From the NCBI GenBank assembly GCA_049642725.1, contig JBARPC010000026.1, positions 1 through 8,479 on the forward strand: a stretch of 8,479 bases of DNA, written 5' to 3'. The position numbers and the translations under genes were made by a program. Positions 1 to 5,054 of the stretch are shown piece by piece. The DNA comes from JAGLYZ01 sp049642725 (GTDB lineage: Bacteria; Patescibacteriota; Minisyncoccia; Minisyncoccales; JAGMDC01). Each line of letters opens with the position of its first letter. Position 1 is the first letter of the stretch. The notes beneath the pieces are model-generated. The model saw only the letters and a list, made by a program, of their open reading frames with translations. It did no database searches and was not told the DNA's origin.

Positions 1-173
1 GCTATAAAGATGTCATCGCCGAATATAAAAATACAATTTCTACTTTAAGATCAAGCCATAAAGATATACAAAAATCTTATCGGGATACCTTATCTAGTCA
101 AGGCAAAGAAAGAACTATTGGCAAAAATTATCAAACCGTTGCCGAAACTGAAGTTGAAACGCATGATAGTTAA
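1..173 (+). CDS. C-terminal end of an unrecognised protein (5' partial)
   Basis: An open frame enters from the left edge. Its first complete codon is at base 3 and it ends at TAA 171-173, giving 56 visible residues that start YKDVIAEYKNTI and end VETHDS. The visible part is polar, rich in Lys, Glu, Ser and Thr, and probably helical or coiled-coil, with no membrane segment or motif I can name. Codon use looks like that of the neighbouring genes. The rest of the gene lies outside the window, so no function can be given. It could in principle be a chance open frame, but it is open right to the edge and is followed by a clear intergenic region. Confidence 0.5.
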   Translation, partial: YKDVIAEYKNTISTLRSSHKDIQKSYRDTLSSQGKERTIGKNYQTVAETEVETHDS

Positions 174-452
174 TGATGATATAAGCCCACCGAAAAAAAT
201 TTGTCCAAGCGAGGCATTGCTGAAGTGATAGACAATTATAAAAAATATTTGTTTTTATCTTTTAACGAAAACGCAGTTTTCGTAAAAAAGGAATTGAAAG
301 AAATCTTCTCGCCAAAAAATTTATTCAAAAAATTCTCTACTCAAAACAAAGCATTGAAATTGCTTTGTTCTATCCTGTTAGAAACTCTGTTTTTAACAGG
401 ATTTATGCGGAAAATCCAAAGGATTTTCAAAAATTGTCGGGCAAAAACAACA

Positions 453-474
453 CCGCCTTGCTATCGCAAGGCGG
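453..474 (-). terminator. Likely terminator of the tRNA-Arg transcript
   Basis: A perfect 9-bp GC-rich stem with a 4-nt loop (CCGCCTTGC, loop 462-465, GCAAGGCGG). Read on the minus strand it is followed by TGTTGTTTTTG, a reasonable U-rich tract. It lies about 110 bases downstream of tRNA-Arg on the same strand, in the same relative place as the hairpin at 4472-4497 downstream of tRNA-Leu. In the plus direction the stem is followed by CGCAAAAATTTTTT, so it could also act the other way on the partial gene. Confidence 0.6.
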
Positions 475-582
475 CGCAAAAATTTTTTCAGAAACAAGGG
501 CAAGTTCTCGCTTCAATGGTTTTGAAAAGACAACCAGCCCTTTTGCTTCTGAAAAAAAACAGTTCGCGATGGATTATTCGGG
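475..582 (-). ncRNA. Structured 3' trailer of tRNA-Arg (shared with tRNA-Leu)
   Basis: Read on the minus strand, the segment after the tRNA begins CCCGAATAATCCATC, then CGAACTG and a T-tract. TTTTTTCAGAA then pairs perfectly over 11 bp with TTCTGAAAAAA near the far end, with an inner AAGGGC/GCCCTT pairing and a small TGGTT/AACCA hairpin inside. The trailer of tRNA-Leu (4498-4570) has the same opening motif, the same U-tract/A-tract closing stem and a terminator hairpin straight after. The structure is seen in the sequence. That it is a functional RNA and not an ordinary degraded trailer is inference. Confidence 0.4.
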
Positions 583-654
583 TGCCCCTGAAAGGAATCG
601 AACCTTTATCTAGAGTTTAGGAAACTCTTATTCTATCCGTTGAAATACAGGGGC
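583..654 (-). tRNA. tRNA-Arg(CCT)
   Basis: A full cloverleaf is readable on the minus strand. The acceptor GCCCCTG pairs with CAGGGGC. The D-arm is weak (TTC/GAA). The anticodon stem AGAGT/ACTCT holds the loop TTCCTAA, giving anticodon CCT, which reads the Arg codon AGG. The T-arm is AAAGG/CCTTT with loop TTCGATT. The discriminator is A. No CCA is encoded (the next bases are CCC), so a CCA-adding enzyme is needed. It is transcribed away from the htrA-like gene and is followed by a long structured trailer and a terminator hairpin. Confidence 0.9.
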
Positions 655-730
655 AAGATAAAATTTTTAATTTAATTAAGAAGGAAATCCGAGTAAGCTT
701 TAATTATTTTAAAGATAACACATATTTTTC

Positions 731-759
731 TTGCTGGCAATTATATTTTATGCTACAAT
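731..759 (+). promoter_or_regulatory. Promoter of the HtrA-like gene (predicts a leaderless mRNA)
   Basis: A -35 box TTGCTG (731-736), a 17-bp spacer and a -10 box TACAAT (754-759), extended by TG at 751-752. The start codon ATG (766) is 7 bases after the -10 box, where transcription would be expected to begin. There is no room for a ribosome binding site, so the mRNA is predicted to start at or next to the A of ATG. Confidence 0.65.
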
Positions 760-765
760 CAATGA

Positions 766-1791
766 ATGGAAAAATCACCAATTATTAAAATTGTCAAAAA
801 TGCCTGTCCAGCTGTTATTACTATTGTTATCTCAAAAGACCTGCCTAAAATAGATGGTTTTTATATGCTCCCTTTTGGCGGCCAGAATTTTGTTGTTCCC
901 AAAATAGAAAACAATAAAAAACAAAAAACAAAAATCGGAGGCGGCTCCGGCTTTATTATTTCTGCTGACGGTTTGATTCTTACTTCACAGCACGTGGTTG
1001 GAGATCCGCAAGCCGAATATACTATTGTTTTAGAGCCGAAAAAAAAATACCTTGCTAAGGTTTTGGCTCGCGACCCTTTAAACGACATTGCTATTTTGAA
1101 AATTGAAGCTAAAAACCTGCCTTTTCTGGAATTAGGCGATTCAAATCAGATTGAGCTTGGCCAAACCGTTATTGCTATTGGCAATGCTTTGGGAGAATTC
1201 CATGATACTGTAAGCACTGGCGTTGTCTCTGGTTTAAGCAGAACTATTACTGCTTTTAATAATATCGCCCAGCAGACAGAGAGTTTACGGGGGCTTATTC
1301 AAACCGATGCCGCTATTAATCCGGGTAATTCCGGCGGGCCATTAGTAGATATCAAAGGCAATGTTATAGGCATCAATACTGCTATGGTCGCTATGGCTCA
1401 AAATATTGGGTTTGCTATCCCTATAAACTATGCCAAAAAAGATTTAGAAGAAGTAAAAAAATACGGCAAAATTAAAAGACCATTTTTAGGAGTGAGGTAT
1501 ATTCTTTTAAATAAAGAATTATCTGAAAAAAACAAGCTGCCGGTTGGCTACGGCGCCTTAATTGTCAGAGAGACCTTAGGTGAATCAGCAGTGATTAAAG
1601 AATCTGCGGCTGGAAAAGCAGGCTTAAAAGAATTTGATATTATTTTGGAATGCAACAACAAAAAAATCACGACTGACAATCCATTATCATCTATTTTGCA
1701 GAAACATAAAATAGGGGAACAAGTTGAATTTAAAATTTTGCGAGACAAAAAAGAAATATTAATAAAAGTAATGCTTGAAGAAAAAAAATAA
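766..1791 (+). CDS. HtrA/DegP-like trypsin-fold serine protease with one PDZ domain
   Basis: 341 residues. The protease domain covers about residues 5-235 and carries the full catalytic triad of family S1C: His76 in LTSQHVV, Asp107 in DPLNDIAIL, and Ser189 in NPGNSGGP. A single PDZ domain follows at about 240-338 (FLGVRY at its start, AAGKAGLKEFDIIL in the core). HtrA proteases degrade or chaperone damaged proteins, usually in the cell envelope. This one has no visible signal peptide or membrane anchor. It begins MEKSPIIKIVKNACPAV, already at the first strands of the protease fold, so it is either cytoplasmic or exported by another route. The start is supported by the promoter 7 bases upstream, and no good earlier start is visible. 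Residues 31-57 form a long Lys/Asn-rich loop before the first conserved glycines. It stands alone on the plus strand, divergent from tRNA-Arg. Confidence 0.93.
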   Translation: MEKSPIIKIVKNACPAVITIVISKDLPKIDGFYMLPFGGQNFVVPKIENNKKQKTKIGGGSGFIISADGLILTSQHVVGDPQAEYTIVLEPKKKYLAKVLARDPLNDIAILKIEAKNLPFLELGDSNQIELGQTVIAIGNALGEFHDTVSTGVVSGLSRTITAFNNIAQQTESLRGLIQTDAAINPGNSGGPLVDIKGNVIGINTAMVAMAQNIGFAIPINYAKKDLEEVKKYGKIKRPFLGVRYILLNKELSEKNKLPVGYGALIVRETLGESAVIKESAAGKAGLKEFDIILECNNKKITTDNPLSSILQKHKIGEQVEFKILRDKKEILIKVMLEEKK

Positions 1792-1851
1792 ATGTTTAGA
1801 TAAGTGGTGCTCAAATTAAACAGTTTCAAACTTTCTCTATTATATTACCAA

Positions 1852-2022
1852 ATTTAATTCATAAATCAAAGAAAAGAAATTTGGAAAGATGAAATCCAGC
1901 AGGCGGGGGCGAAGCCCCCGCCTGCTCTTAAAACTTTTTTACCGAATTGTTCCGCTCGCTGACCCTTCGGGTTGGCTCGCTTTGGAAAAATAAATTCACT
2001 TTTGGATTTTATATTATCACTT
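1852..2022 (+). repeat. 171-bp inverted repeat, copy 1
   Basis: This copy is identical base for base to the reverse complement of 4281-4451, except for the 3-nt loop of its central hairpin. It contains a perfect 13-bp GC-rich stem (AGCAGGCGGGGGC 1898-1910, GCCCCCGCCTGCT 1914-1926) with loop GAA. A second GC-rich patch with a small ACCC/GGGT hairpin lies in the context CTCGCTGACCCTTCGGG. The identity stops sharply at both ends. It encodes no protein. Confidence 0.95.
1898..1926 (+). terminator. GC-rich hairpin inside repeat copy 1, possible terminator
   Basis: A perfect 13-bp stem with loop GAA, followed on the plus strand by CTTAAAACTTTTTTAC. It lies 107 bases after the htrA-like stop codon and could end that transcript. 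The T-tract is not immediately adjacent to the stem, so the call is tentative. Confidence 0.35.
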
Positions 2023-2056
2023 CTAAAAATAAAAATTGATTTAGGATAGTACAATA

Positions 2057-2100
2057 AAATAGCAAAAACAGATATTTAAAAGTATCTGTTTTTGCTATTT
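2057..2100 (-). terminator. Operon-end hairpin downstream of the three-gene row
   Basis: A perfect 18-bp stem (2057-2074 with 2083-2100) and an 8-nt loop. On the minus strand the descending arm contains CTGTTTTTGCTATTTTATTG, so the U-rich tract is built into and just after the stem. It lies 29 bases past the stop of the last minus-strand gene. Being symmetrical, it could stop transcription from either side. Confidence 0.6.
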
Positions 2101-2129
2101 AGTTATTTCTTCTCTAATCTTTTTCTAAT

Positions 2130-2588
2130 TCAATAACAGAAGGGGCAGGTCGGAATCCCTACTTTCCAATTCCTATCATAAAGATACCATTTTTTACATT
2201 TTATCACTCCAGGATATTGATATTGATGGCAATCATCTTCTATTGAAATCTTATCAGAAACTACTTCTCCGCTTTTTAGTTTAATATCTTTTATTTCAAT
2301 ATCAAGCGGAGGAGGTTCTCTCCCAAAGTAAATTTTTATCTCGCTAAAATCAGCTTCTTTAAATTTTTCTATTTTGTCTTGAATCGCTTTATCTGCATTA
2401 TGGCTTTTTGACACTAATCTTTTAATTATCTGACTATTTCCTGTTTTTAAACCCTCTATGTATTTTGCAACAACTTTTTCTTTTGTTTCTTCTCCTCTAA
2501 ACCATCCTAATTCAAAAGTATGAATATAGAGTCCGTAAAAAAAATCAATAATAAAGGTGGAGCAAAGAAACAATACCGCCAAAATCAA
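2130..2588 (-). CDS. Small membrane-anchored or exported protein, unknown function; start possibly frameshifted
   Basis: 152 residues if read from TTG 2588. There is a hydrophobic N-terminal segment (about 1-20), then a soluble region rich in charged residues. Cys120, Cys131, Cys148 and Cys151 fall in the last third, which ends TCPFCY, so disulfides or metal binding are possible. The part at about 34-110 (VVAKYIEGLKTGNSQIIKRLVSK) recalls small NTF2-like or DUF4878-like exported proteins, but this is only a resemblance. The start is odd. An ATG at 2613-2611 is followed by AGG and then TAA. Removing one T there would give MRKIIIITLILAVLF, a natural signal-anchor start in the frame of the rest. 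Either the gene carries a one-base insertion, or it begins at a rare codon such as TTG, ATT or ATA downstream of GAGGT. It is the last gene of the minus-strand row inside the inverted repeats. Confidence 0.65.
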   Translation of the reverse strand: MILAVLFLCSTFIIDFFYGLYIHTFELGWFRGEETKEKVVAKYIEGLKTGNSQIIKRLVSKSHNADKAIQDKIEKFKEADFSEIKIYFGREPPPLDIEIKDIKLKSGEVVSDKISIEDDCHQYQYPGVIKCKKWYLYDRNWKVGIPTCPFCY

Positions 2589-2679
2589 TGTAATAATTAT
2601 TATCTTACCTCATTGTCTCTTACTTCTATTAATTTTCAGAATCATAAAGCCGCCAGCCGTAAAATTTAGCATTTGGATT

Positions 2680-3192
2680 TTATTCTGTTAAACTAAAGCT
2701 CGCGATGATTTCTTTTACCTGCCCTGCCATTTTTTGGAATTCATCAGCAATCTCTGGACTATCGTATGGATTAGAAATAGATATATTATAAACAAATACT
2801 GTTCCATTTTTCTCAGCAAATACTGTTGGACAACAGCCTGGTGCAAGTCCTTTTTCCTCTACCTCTTTTCTTTCCTTTTCTATTTCCTCCCATTCATTTT
2901 TGGAGTAAACTGTTATTGAAAAAATTAGGTTTTCTCCCTCAGAAAAAGGAGAAGGAACGACATTATAAACAAAGGAGGTAGTTTTCTCCTCTTCCCTGAT
3001 TTCATATTTATCTTTCCACTCTTTGGGAATTTTCAGACTATAACCATAAATCTCATTAAAATAAGTGAGTTTATCAAATTCTGATTGTTTCGGCTCAATC
3101 GGGGGTTGAGTTTGTTTTTTCCATAAATAAAATTCTGCCCATCCAATGAAAACCCCCGCAATAATAATGATTAGAATGATTTTTCTTAACAT
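2680..3192 (-). CDS. Small exported protein with a PsbP-like domain
   Basis: 170 residues. Residues 4-20 form an N-terminal membrane segment (KIILIIIIAGVFIGWAE). A Pro/Gln-rich linker follows, then from about 44 a domain opening YFNEIYGYSLKIPKEW. The pattern Tyr-Gly-x-Ser-hydrophobic-x-hydrophobic-Pro-x-x-Trp is typical of PsbP/Mog1-like exported domains, found in many bacterial proteins of unknown role. A paired Cys120-Cys121 (GCCPT) follows a charged helix at 98-116. The protein is probably anchored on the outer face of the membrane. It starts at ATG 3192 with no Shine-Dalgarno sequence and a strong hairpin only 9 bases upstream. It lies between the C39-like peptidase gene and the small Cys-rich gene on the same strand, so the three may be co-transcribed. 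The precise function is unknown. Confidence 0.75.
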   Translation of the reverse strand: MLRKIILIIIIAGVFIGWAEFYLWKKQTQPPIEPKQSEFDKLTYFNEIYGYSLKIPKEWKDKYEIREEEKTTSFVYNVVPSPFSEGENLIFSITVYSKNEWEEIEKERKEVEEKGLAPGCCPTVFAEKNGTVFVYNISISNPYDSPEIADEFQKMAGQVKEIIASFSLTE

Positions 3193-3193
3193 A

Positions 3194-3240
3194 GTAATTT
3201 GCCCCGTTAGAGAGCGCTGGCGCTTTCTAACGGGGATTAC
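3194..3240 (-). promoter_or_regulatory. Long intergenic hairpin just before a start codon
   Basis: The core 3202-3235 pairs CCCCGTTAGAGAGCGC with GCGCTTTCTAACGGGG, about 16 bp with one G-T pair and a 2-nt loop. An outer GTAAT/ATTAC pair (3194-3198, 3236-3240) extends it with a small bulge. It is GC-rich in an AT-rich setting, has no T-tract on either side, and lies between the C39-like gene and the ATG of the PsbP-like gene. It could be an RNA processing or stability element, a translation-controlling hairpin, or a palindromic repeat. Confidence 0.55.
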
Positions 3241-3258
3241 TTCTCTTATCAGGAGAAA

Positions 3259-4095
3259 CTATCGTTTAGCATATTCTTGAATAGTACTAAGCGTCCATCC
3301 ATTATTAGTGTAAGCGCTCAGTTGCTTAGATTTACCATCCCAGGGGTCGTTGATCCAATAATTACTAGGATTGGTGCCGCTTCCTGAAGTCACTACCACA
3401 TAATGACTGTTACCTTTTACCAATCTTAAGATAGGCGGTCGGCTAGCAGAGAGCATACTATAAAGTTTGTTGTAGGAAAAACTCCAAGCGCCCACATAGG
3501 TAGCTTTACTCTGGCTACAGGAATTAGCGGCCACACTCCAATAAAGCGGACAGGCATAATTACCTAAACAAGTATTCAGCAGACCCGGATTTTGGTATAT
3601 TATCCCATAATACTTAAAAACCATTGCGTCTGAGGTTAAAGCGCAACCATATCCGCCAATAGTTAGACCACAAGTTTGTATCACATCATTCTTCCAAGCA
3701 GGGTCGTTTTGGCTGAAAAGGGGCACGTACCACAAGGAAGCAGTAATTCTTGGTACAGGAAAGTTAGCTTTAGGCCATTTCTGAAGTTCTTCTGGTTTCT
3801 CTAACGGCAATGGCACACCTGGCGCCAACGGCACTATCTTACCATTATCTCTTCCCCAAACAGTTCCTTCAGGGGCTAAATCTGGCGGATAAAGAAACAA
3901 GTCTGGCGCAATCTTAAAAAGTTCTTTTAGTTCTCTATCTGTTTTAAATCCGGTATCTGTGCTATTGCCGAGAGAATTTTGAGCAGAGGCAATTAAACTA
4001 TTCGCACCAACGATTAAAAAGCCCAACAATAAAACGACACCAACAATAAAAATCTTTTTTTTGGTAGTCTTTATCCATTTAATTTTTTCTTTCAT
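3259..4095 (-). CDS. Exported C39-like (papain-fold) cysteine peptidase
   Basis: 278 residues. A basic N-terminus (MKEKIKWIKTTKKK) precedes a membrane segment at 15-31 and a plausible signal-peptidase site after Ala-Ser-Ala at 36-38. A Pro-rich spacer (65-115) includes APEGTVWGRDNGKIVPLAPG. The C-terminal domain, from about 121, has the features of the Peptidase_C39-like group: VPLFSQNDPAW at its start, the probable nucleophile Cys151 in GYGCALTSDAM, His231 in NSHYVVV, and Asp250 in INDPWDG. In this family these form the Cys-His-Asp triad. There is no ABC-transporter region, so this is a stand-alone enzyme for cleaving peptides or cell-wall material outside the membrane; the substrate is unknown. 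Several further cysteines (142, 176, 182, 193) may form disulfides. It is the first gene of the minus-strand row inside the inverted repeats. Confidence 0.8.
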   Translation of the reverse strand: MKEKIKWIKTTKKKIFIVGVVLLLGFLIVGANSLIASAQNSLGNSTDTGFKTDRELKELFKIAPDLFLYPPDLAPEGTVWGRDNGKIVPLAPGVPLPLEKPEELQKWPKANFPVPRITASLWYVPLFSQNDPAWKNDVIQTCGLTIGGYGCALTSDAMVFKYYGIIYQNPGLLNTCLGNYACPLYWSVAANSCSQSKATYVGAWSFSYNKLYSMLSASRPPILRLVKGNSHYVVVTSGSGTNPSNYWINDPWDGKSKQLSAYTNNGWTLSTIQEYAKR

Positions 4096-4203
4096 ATTTT
4101 TTTTAATTTCGTAACTTATCTTCTTTATAGAAATTGACCTTTATTTTTTTCCTCTAACTGTCTAATGTCCAAAAAAATTAATTAAAGTTTTACTTCTTTA
4201 ATA

Positions 4204-4234
4204 ATTATAACACAAAAATTATAATAAGACTCAA
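4204..4234 (-). promoter_or_regulatory. Weak candidate promoter of the C39-like gene row
   Basis: On the minus strand there is a -10 box TATAAT (4209-4204) and a -35-like TTGAGT (4234-4229) with a long 19-bp spacer. A second TATAAT occurs slightly upstream. A start near 4197 would give a leader of about 100 bases before ATG 4095. The region is very AT-rich, so a chance match is quite possible. Confidence 0.3.
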
Positions 4235-4280
4235 TTTATCTTTTATCATTTTAACAAATTATCTCAGTGAAAACAAAGGA

Positions 4281-4451
4281 AAGTGATAATATAAAATCCA
4301 AAAGTGAATTTATTTTTCCAAAGCGAGCCAACCCGAAGGGTCAGCGAGCGGAACAATTCGGTAAAAAAGTTTTAAGAGCAGGCGGGGGCGAAGCCCCCGC
4401 CTGCTGGATTTCATCTTTCCAAATTTCTTTTCTTTGATTTATGAATTAAAT
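4281..4451 (-). repeat. 171-bp inverted repeat, copy 2
   Basis: The reverse complement of 1852-2022, identical over the full 171 bp except that the hairpin loop (4390-4392) reads GAA on the plus strand here too. Relative to the rest of the repeat, the loop is therefore flipped. Hairpin arms are 4377-4389 and 4393-4405. The copy ends 20 bases before the terminator hairpin of tRNA-Leu. Together the two copies bracket 2,258 bp with three minus-strand genes. Confidence 0.95.
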
Positions 4452-4471
4452 ATTGTTGGGAATAAACAAAA

Positions 4472-4497
4472 CCCTGTTCCGTTTCAACGGAACAGGG
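4472..4497 (-). terminator. Terminator of the tRNA-Leu transcript
   Basis: A perfect stem CCCTGTTCCGT/ACGGAACAGGG (11 bp) with loop TTCA, followed on the minus strand by TTTTGTTTATT. It lies 73 bases downstream of tRNA-Leu on the same strand. Confidence 0.75.
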
Positions 4498-4570
4498 CAA
4501 ATTTTTCTGACAGGAACGAGGCAACCTCGCTGGGGTTCCCTCAAAAAGAGTTCGTTGATGATTATTCGTG
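4498..4570 (-). ncRNA. Structured 3' trailer of tRNA-Leu (shared with tRNA-Arg)
   Basis: On the minus strand the trailer begins CACGAATAATCATC, then CGAACTC and TTTTTGAG. A GGAA/TTCC stem carries an inner CGAGG-TTG-CCTCG hairpin. A closing pairing of TTTTT with AAAAA (in TCAGAAAAATTTG) leads directly into the terminator hairpin. The first part matches the tRNA-Arg trailer closely: CGAATAATC, ATC and CGAACT in the same order and spacing within a base or two. The outer stem is built the same way although its inner sequence differs. Confidence 0.4.
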
Positions 4571-4654
4571 TGCCCGAGGTGGGACTCGAACCCACACGGA
4601 GAAAATCTCCACTTGATTTTAAGTCAAGACTGTCTACCATTCCAGCACCCGGGC
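4571..4654 (-). tRNA. tRNA-Leu(TAA)
   Basis: A complete class II cloverleaf. The acceptor GCCCGGG pairs with CTCGGGC with one G-T pair. The D-arm is CTG/CAG with GG in the loop. The anticodon stem CTTGA/TCAAG holds the loop CTTAAAA, giving anticodon TAA for the Leu codon UUA. There is a long variable arm (GGAGA/TCTCC) and a T-arm GTGGG/CCCAC with loop TTCGAGT. The discriminator is A and no CCA is encoded. It has its own promoter just past the rbfA stop codon, and a structured trailer with a terminator. Confidence 0.95.
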
Positions 4655-4687
4655 AAAACGGCAAAACTTTGATTAGTTTTCTTTTTT

Positions 4688-4716
4688 ATTCTATCAAATT
4701 TAGCTCATTTTTTCAA
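4688..4716 (-). promoter_or_regulatory. Promoter of tRNA-Leu
   Basis: On the minus strand: -35 TTGAAA (4716-4711), a 17-bp spacer, and -10 TAGAAT (4693-4688) extended by TGA directly before it. Predicted initiation near 4681 gives a 27-base leader before the mature tRNA. The promoter lies immediately after the rbfA stop codon, and no terminator separates the two, so some read-through from the infB-rbfA operon is also likely. Confidence 0.7.
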
Positions 4717-4718
4717 TA

Positions 4719-5054
4719 TTATTTTTTAATACTATCTAAAATTTCCTCTATTTTTTCTATTTTTTGAATCTGCTTTTCTTGTAAAAACTCAATCCGTGGA
4801 ATCGGCCTCATTCTTAAACGTTTATTTAATATTTGCTGAAGATTATAAATACTATTTTTTAACATTACAAAAGCATCTTTTGTCTCTTTTTCAGGCAATA
4901 CGCTAATATAAACTTTTGCTGAATATAGGTTTGGAGCTGCTTCCACCCTAATAATAGTAACCAAAACACCTTTAGGAAAATTAATCTCCTCTAAAATAAT
5001 CCGCGACAATTCCCTTTTTATAAGCTCATTAACCTTTTGGATTCTCTCAGTCAT
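4719..5054 (-). CDS. rbfA: Ribosome-binding factor A
   Basis: 111 residues, the usual size for a short RbfA. The family pattern runs the full length: MTERIQKVNELIKRELSRIILEE at the start, the KH-type core with VLVTIIRVEAAPNLYSAKVYISV (about 30-53), then LQQILNKRLRMRPIPRIEF and a helical C-terminus ending KIEKIEEILDSIKK. RbfA binds the small ribosomal subunit and helps mature the 5' end of 16S rRNA. Its ATG overlaps the infB stop codon as ATGA, so the two are translationally coupled. The infB-rbfA order is the classical arrangement. tRNA-Leu follows on the same strand with a separate promoter. Confidence 0.93.
   Translation of the reverse strand: MTERIQKVNELIKRELSRIILEEINFPKGVLVTIIRVEAAPNLYSAKVYISVLPEKETKDAFVMLKNSIYNLQQILNKRLRMRPIPRIEFLQEKQIQKIEKIEEILDSIKK

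Larger units (their letters stand above)
174..582. other. Gene-free, hairpin-dense intergenic region
   Basis: About 400 bases lie between the partial gene and tRNA-Arg, and I see no credible gene in them. Open frames here on the plus strand run straight into the antisense of tRNA-Arg and look accidental. Five perfect or near-perfect hairpins sit in a row: 265-283 (arms ACGAAAAC/GTTTTCGT), 345-369 (AACAAAGCA/TGCTTTGTT), 373-401 (TCCTGTTA/TAACAGGA, extended by GAAAC/GTTTT), 410-428 (GAAAATCC/GGATTTTC) and 453-474 (CCGCCTTGC/GCAAGGCGG). The last is probably the tRNA-Arg terminator. The others may be small palindromic repeats or part of a structured transcript. Confidence 0.6.
1792..2129. other. 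Gene-free region holding inverted repeat copy 1 and an operon-end hairpin
   Basis: There is no coding region here. It holds the left 171-bp repeat (1852-2022) and, after a 34-bp gap, a long AT-rich hairpin at 2057-2100. Reading frames inside the repeat are accidental. The htrA-like gene shows no separate clear terminator before the repeat, so the GC-rich hairpin at 1898-1926, followed on the plus strand by CTTAAAACTTTTTTAC, may serve as one. Confidence 0.6.
4096..4570. other. Gene-free region: upstream of the C39-like gene, repeat copy 2, tRNA-Leu trailer
   Basis: No coding region is credible here. From left to right it holds the AT-rich upstream region of the C39-like gene (4096-4280), the right 171-bp inverted repeat (4281-4451), a perfect terminator-type hairpin (4472-4497) and the trailer of tRNA-Leu (4498-4570). 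Plus-strand open frames from 4434 and 4453 run antisense through tRNA-Leu and are accidental. Confidence 0.6.

Noticed and set aside
265..474. CRISPR array
   Set aside because: The stem-loops differ in sequence and spacing; there is no repeated unit with regular spacers and no cas gene.
201..620. Plus-strand open frames upstream of the htrA-like gene
   Set aside because: They run antisense through tRNA-Arg and through several hairpins, and have no family resemblance. The tRNA on the other strand explains the final residues.
1866..2054. Open frame inside the inverted repeat
   Set aside because: It is made of repeat and palindrome sequence. The same string occurs in the other copy in a different context, and no protein feature is visible.
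1852..4451. Composite transposon or insertion sequence
   Set aside because: No transposase or integrase is encoded within or beside the repeats, and I see no short target duplication at the outer ends. An invertible island or a pair of interspersed repeats fits better.
4498..4654. T-box or riboswitch leader for a downstream gene
   Set aside because: The structured segment lies after a tRNA and ends in a terminator with no gene beyond it on that strand until past the repeat. No T-box consensus is visible.
4434..4767. Plus- and minus-strand open frames around tRNA-Leu
   Set aside because: They cross the tRNA-Leu gene, its promoter and its terminator. Peptides of the type VGLEPT are typical false translations of tRNA antisense strands.
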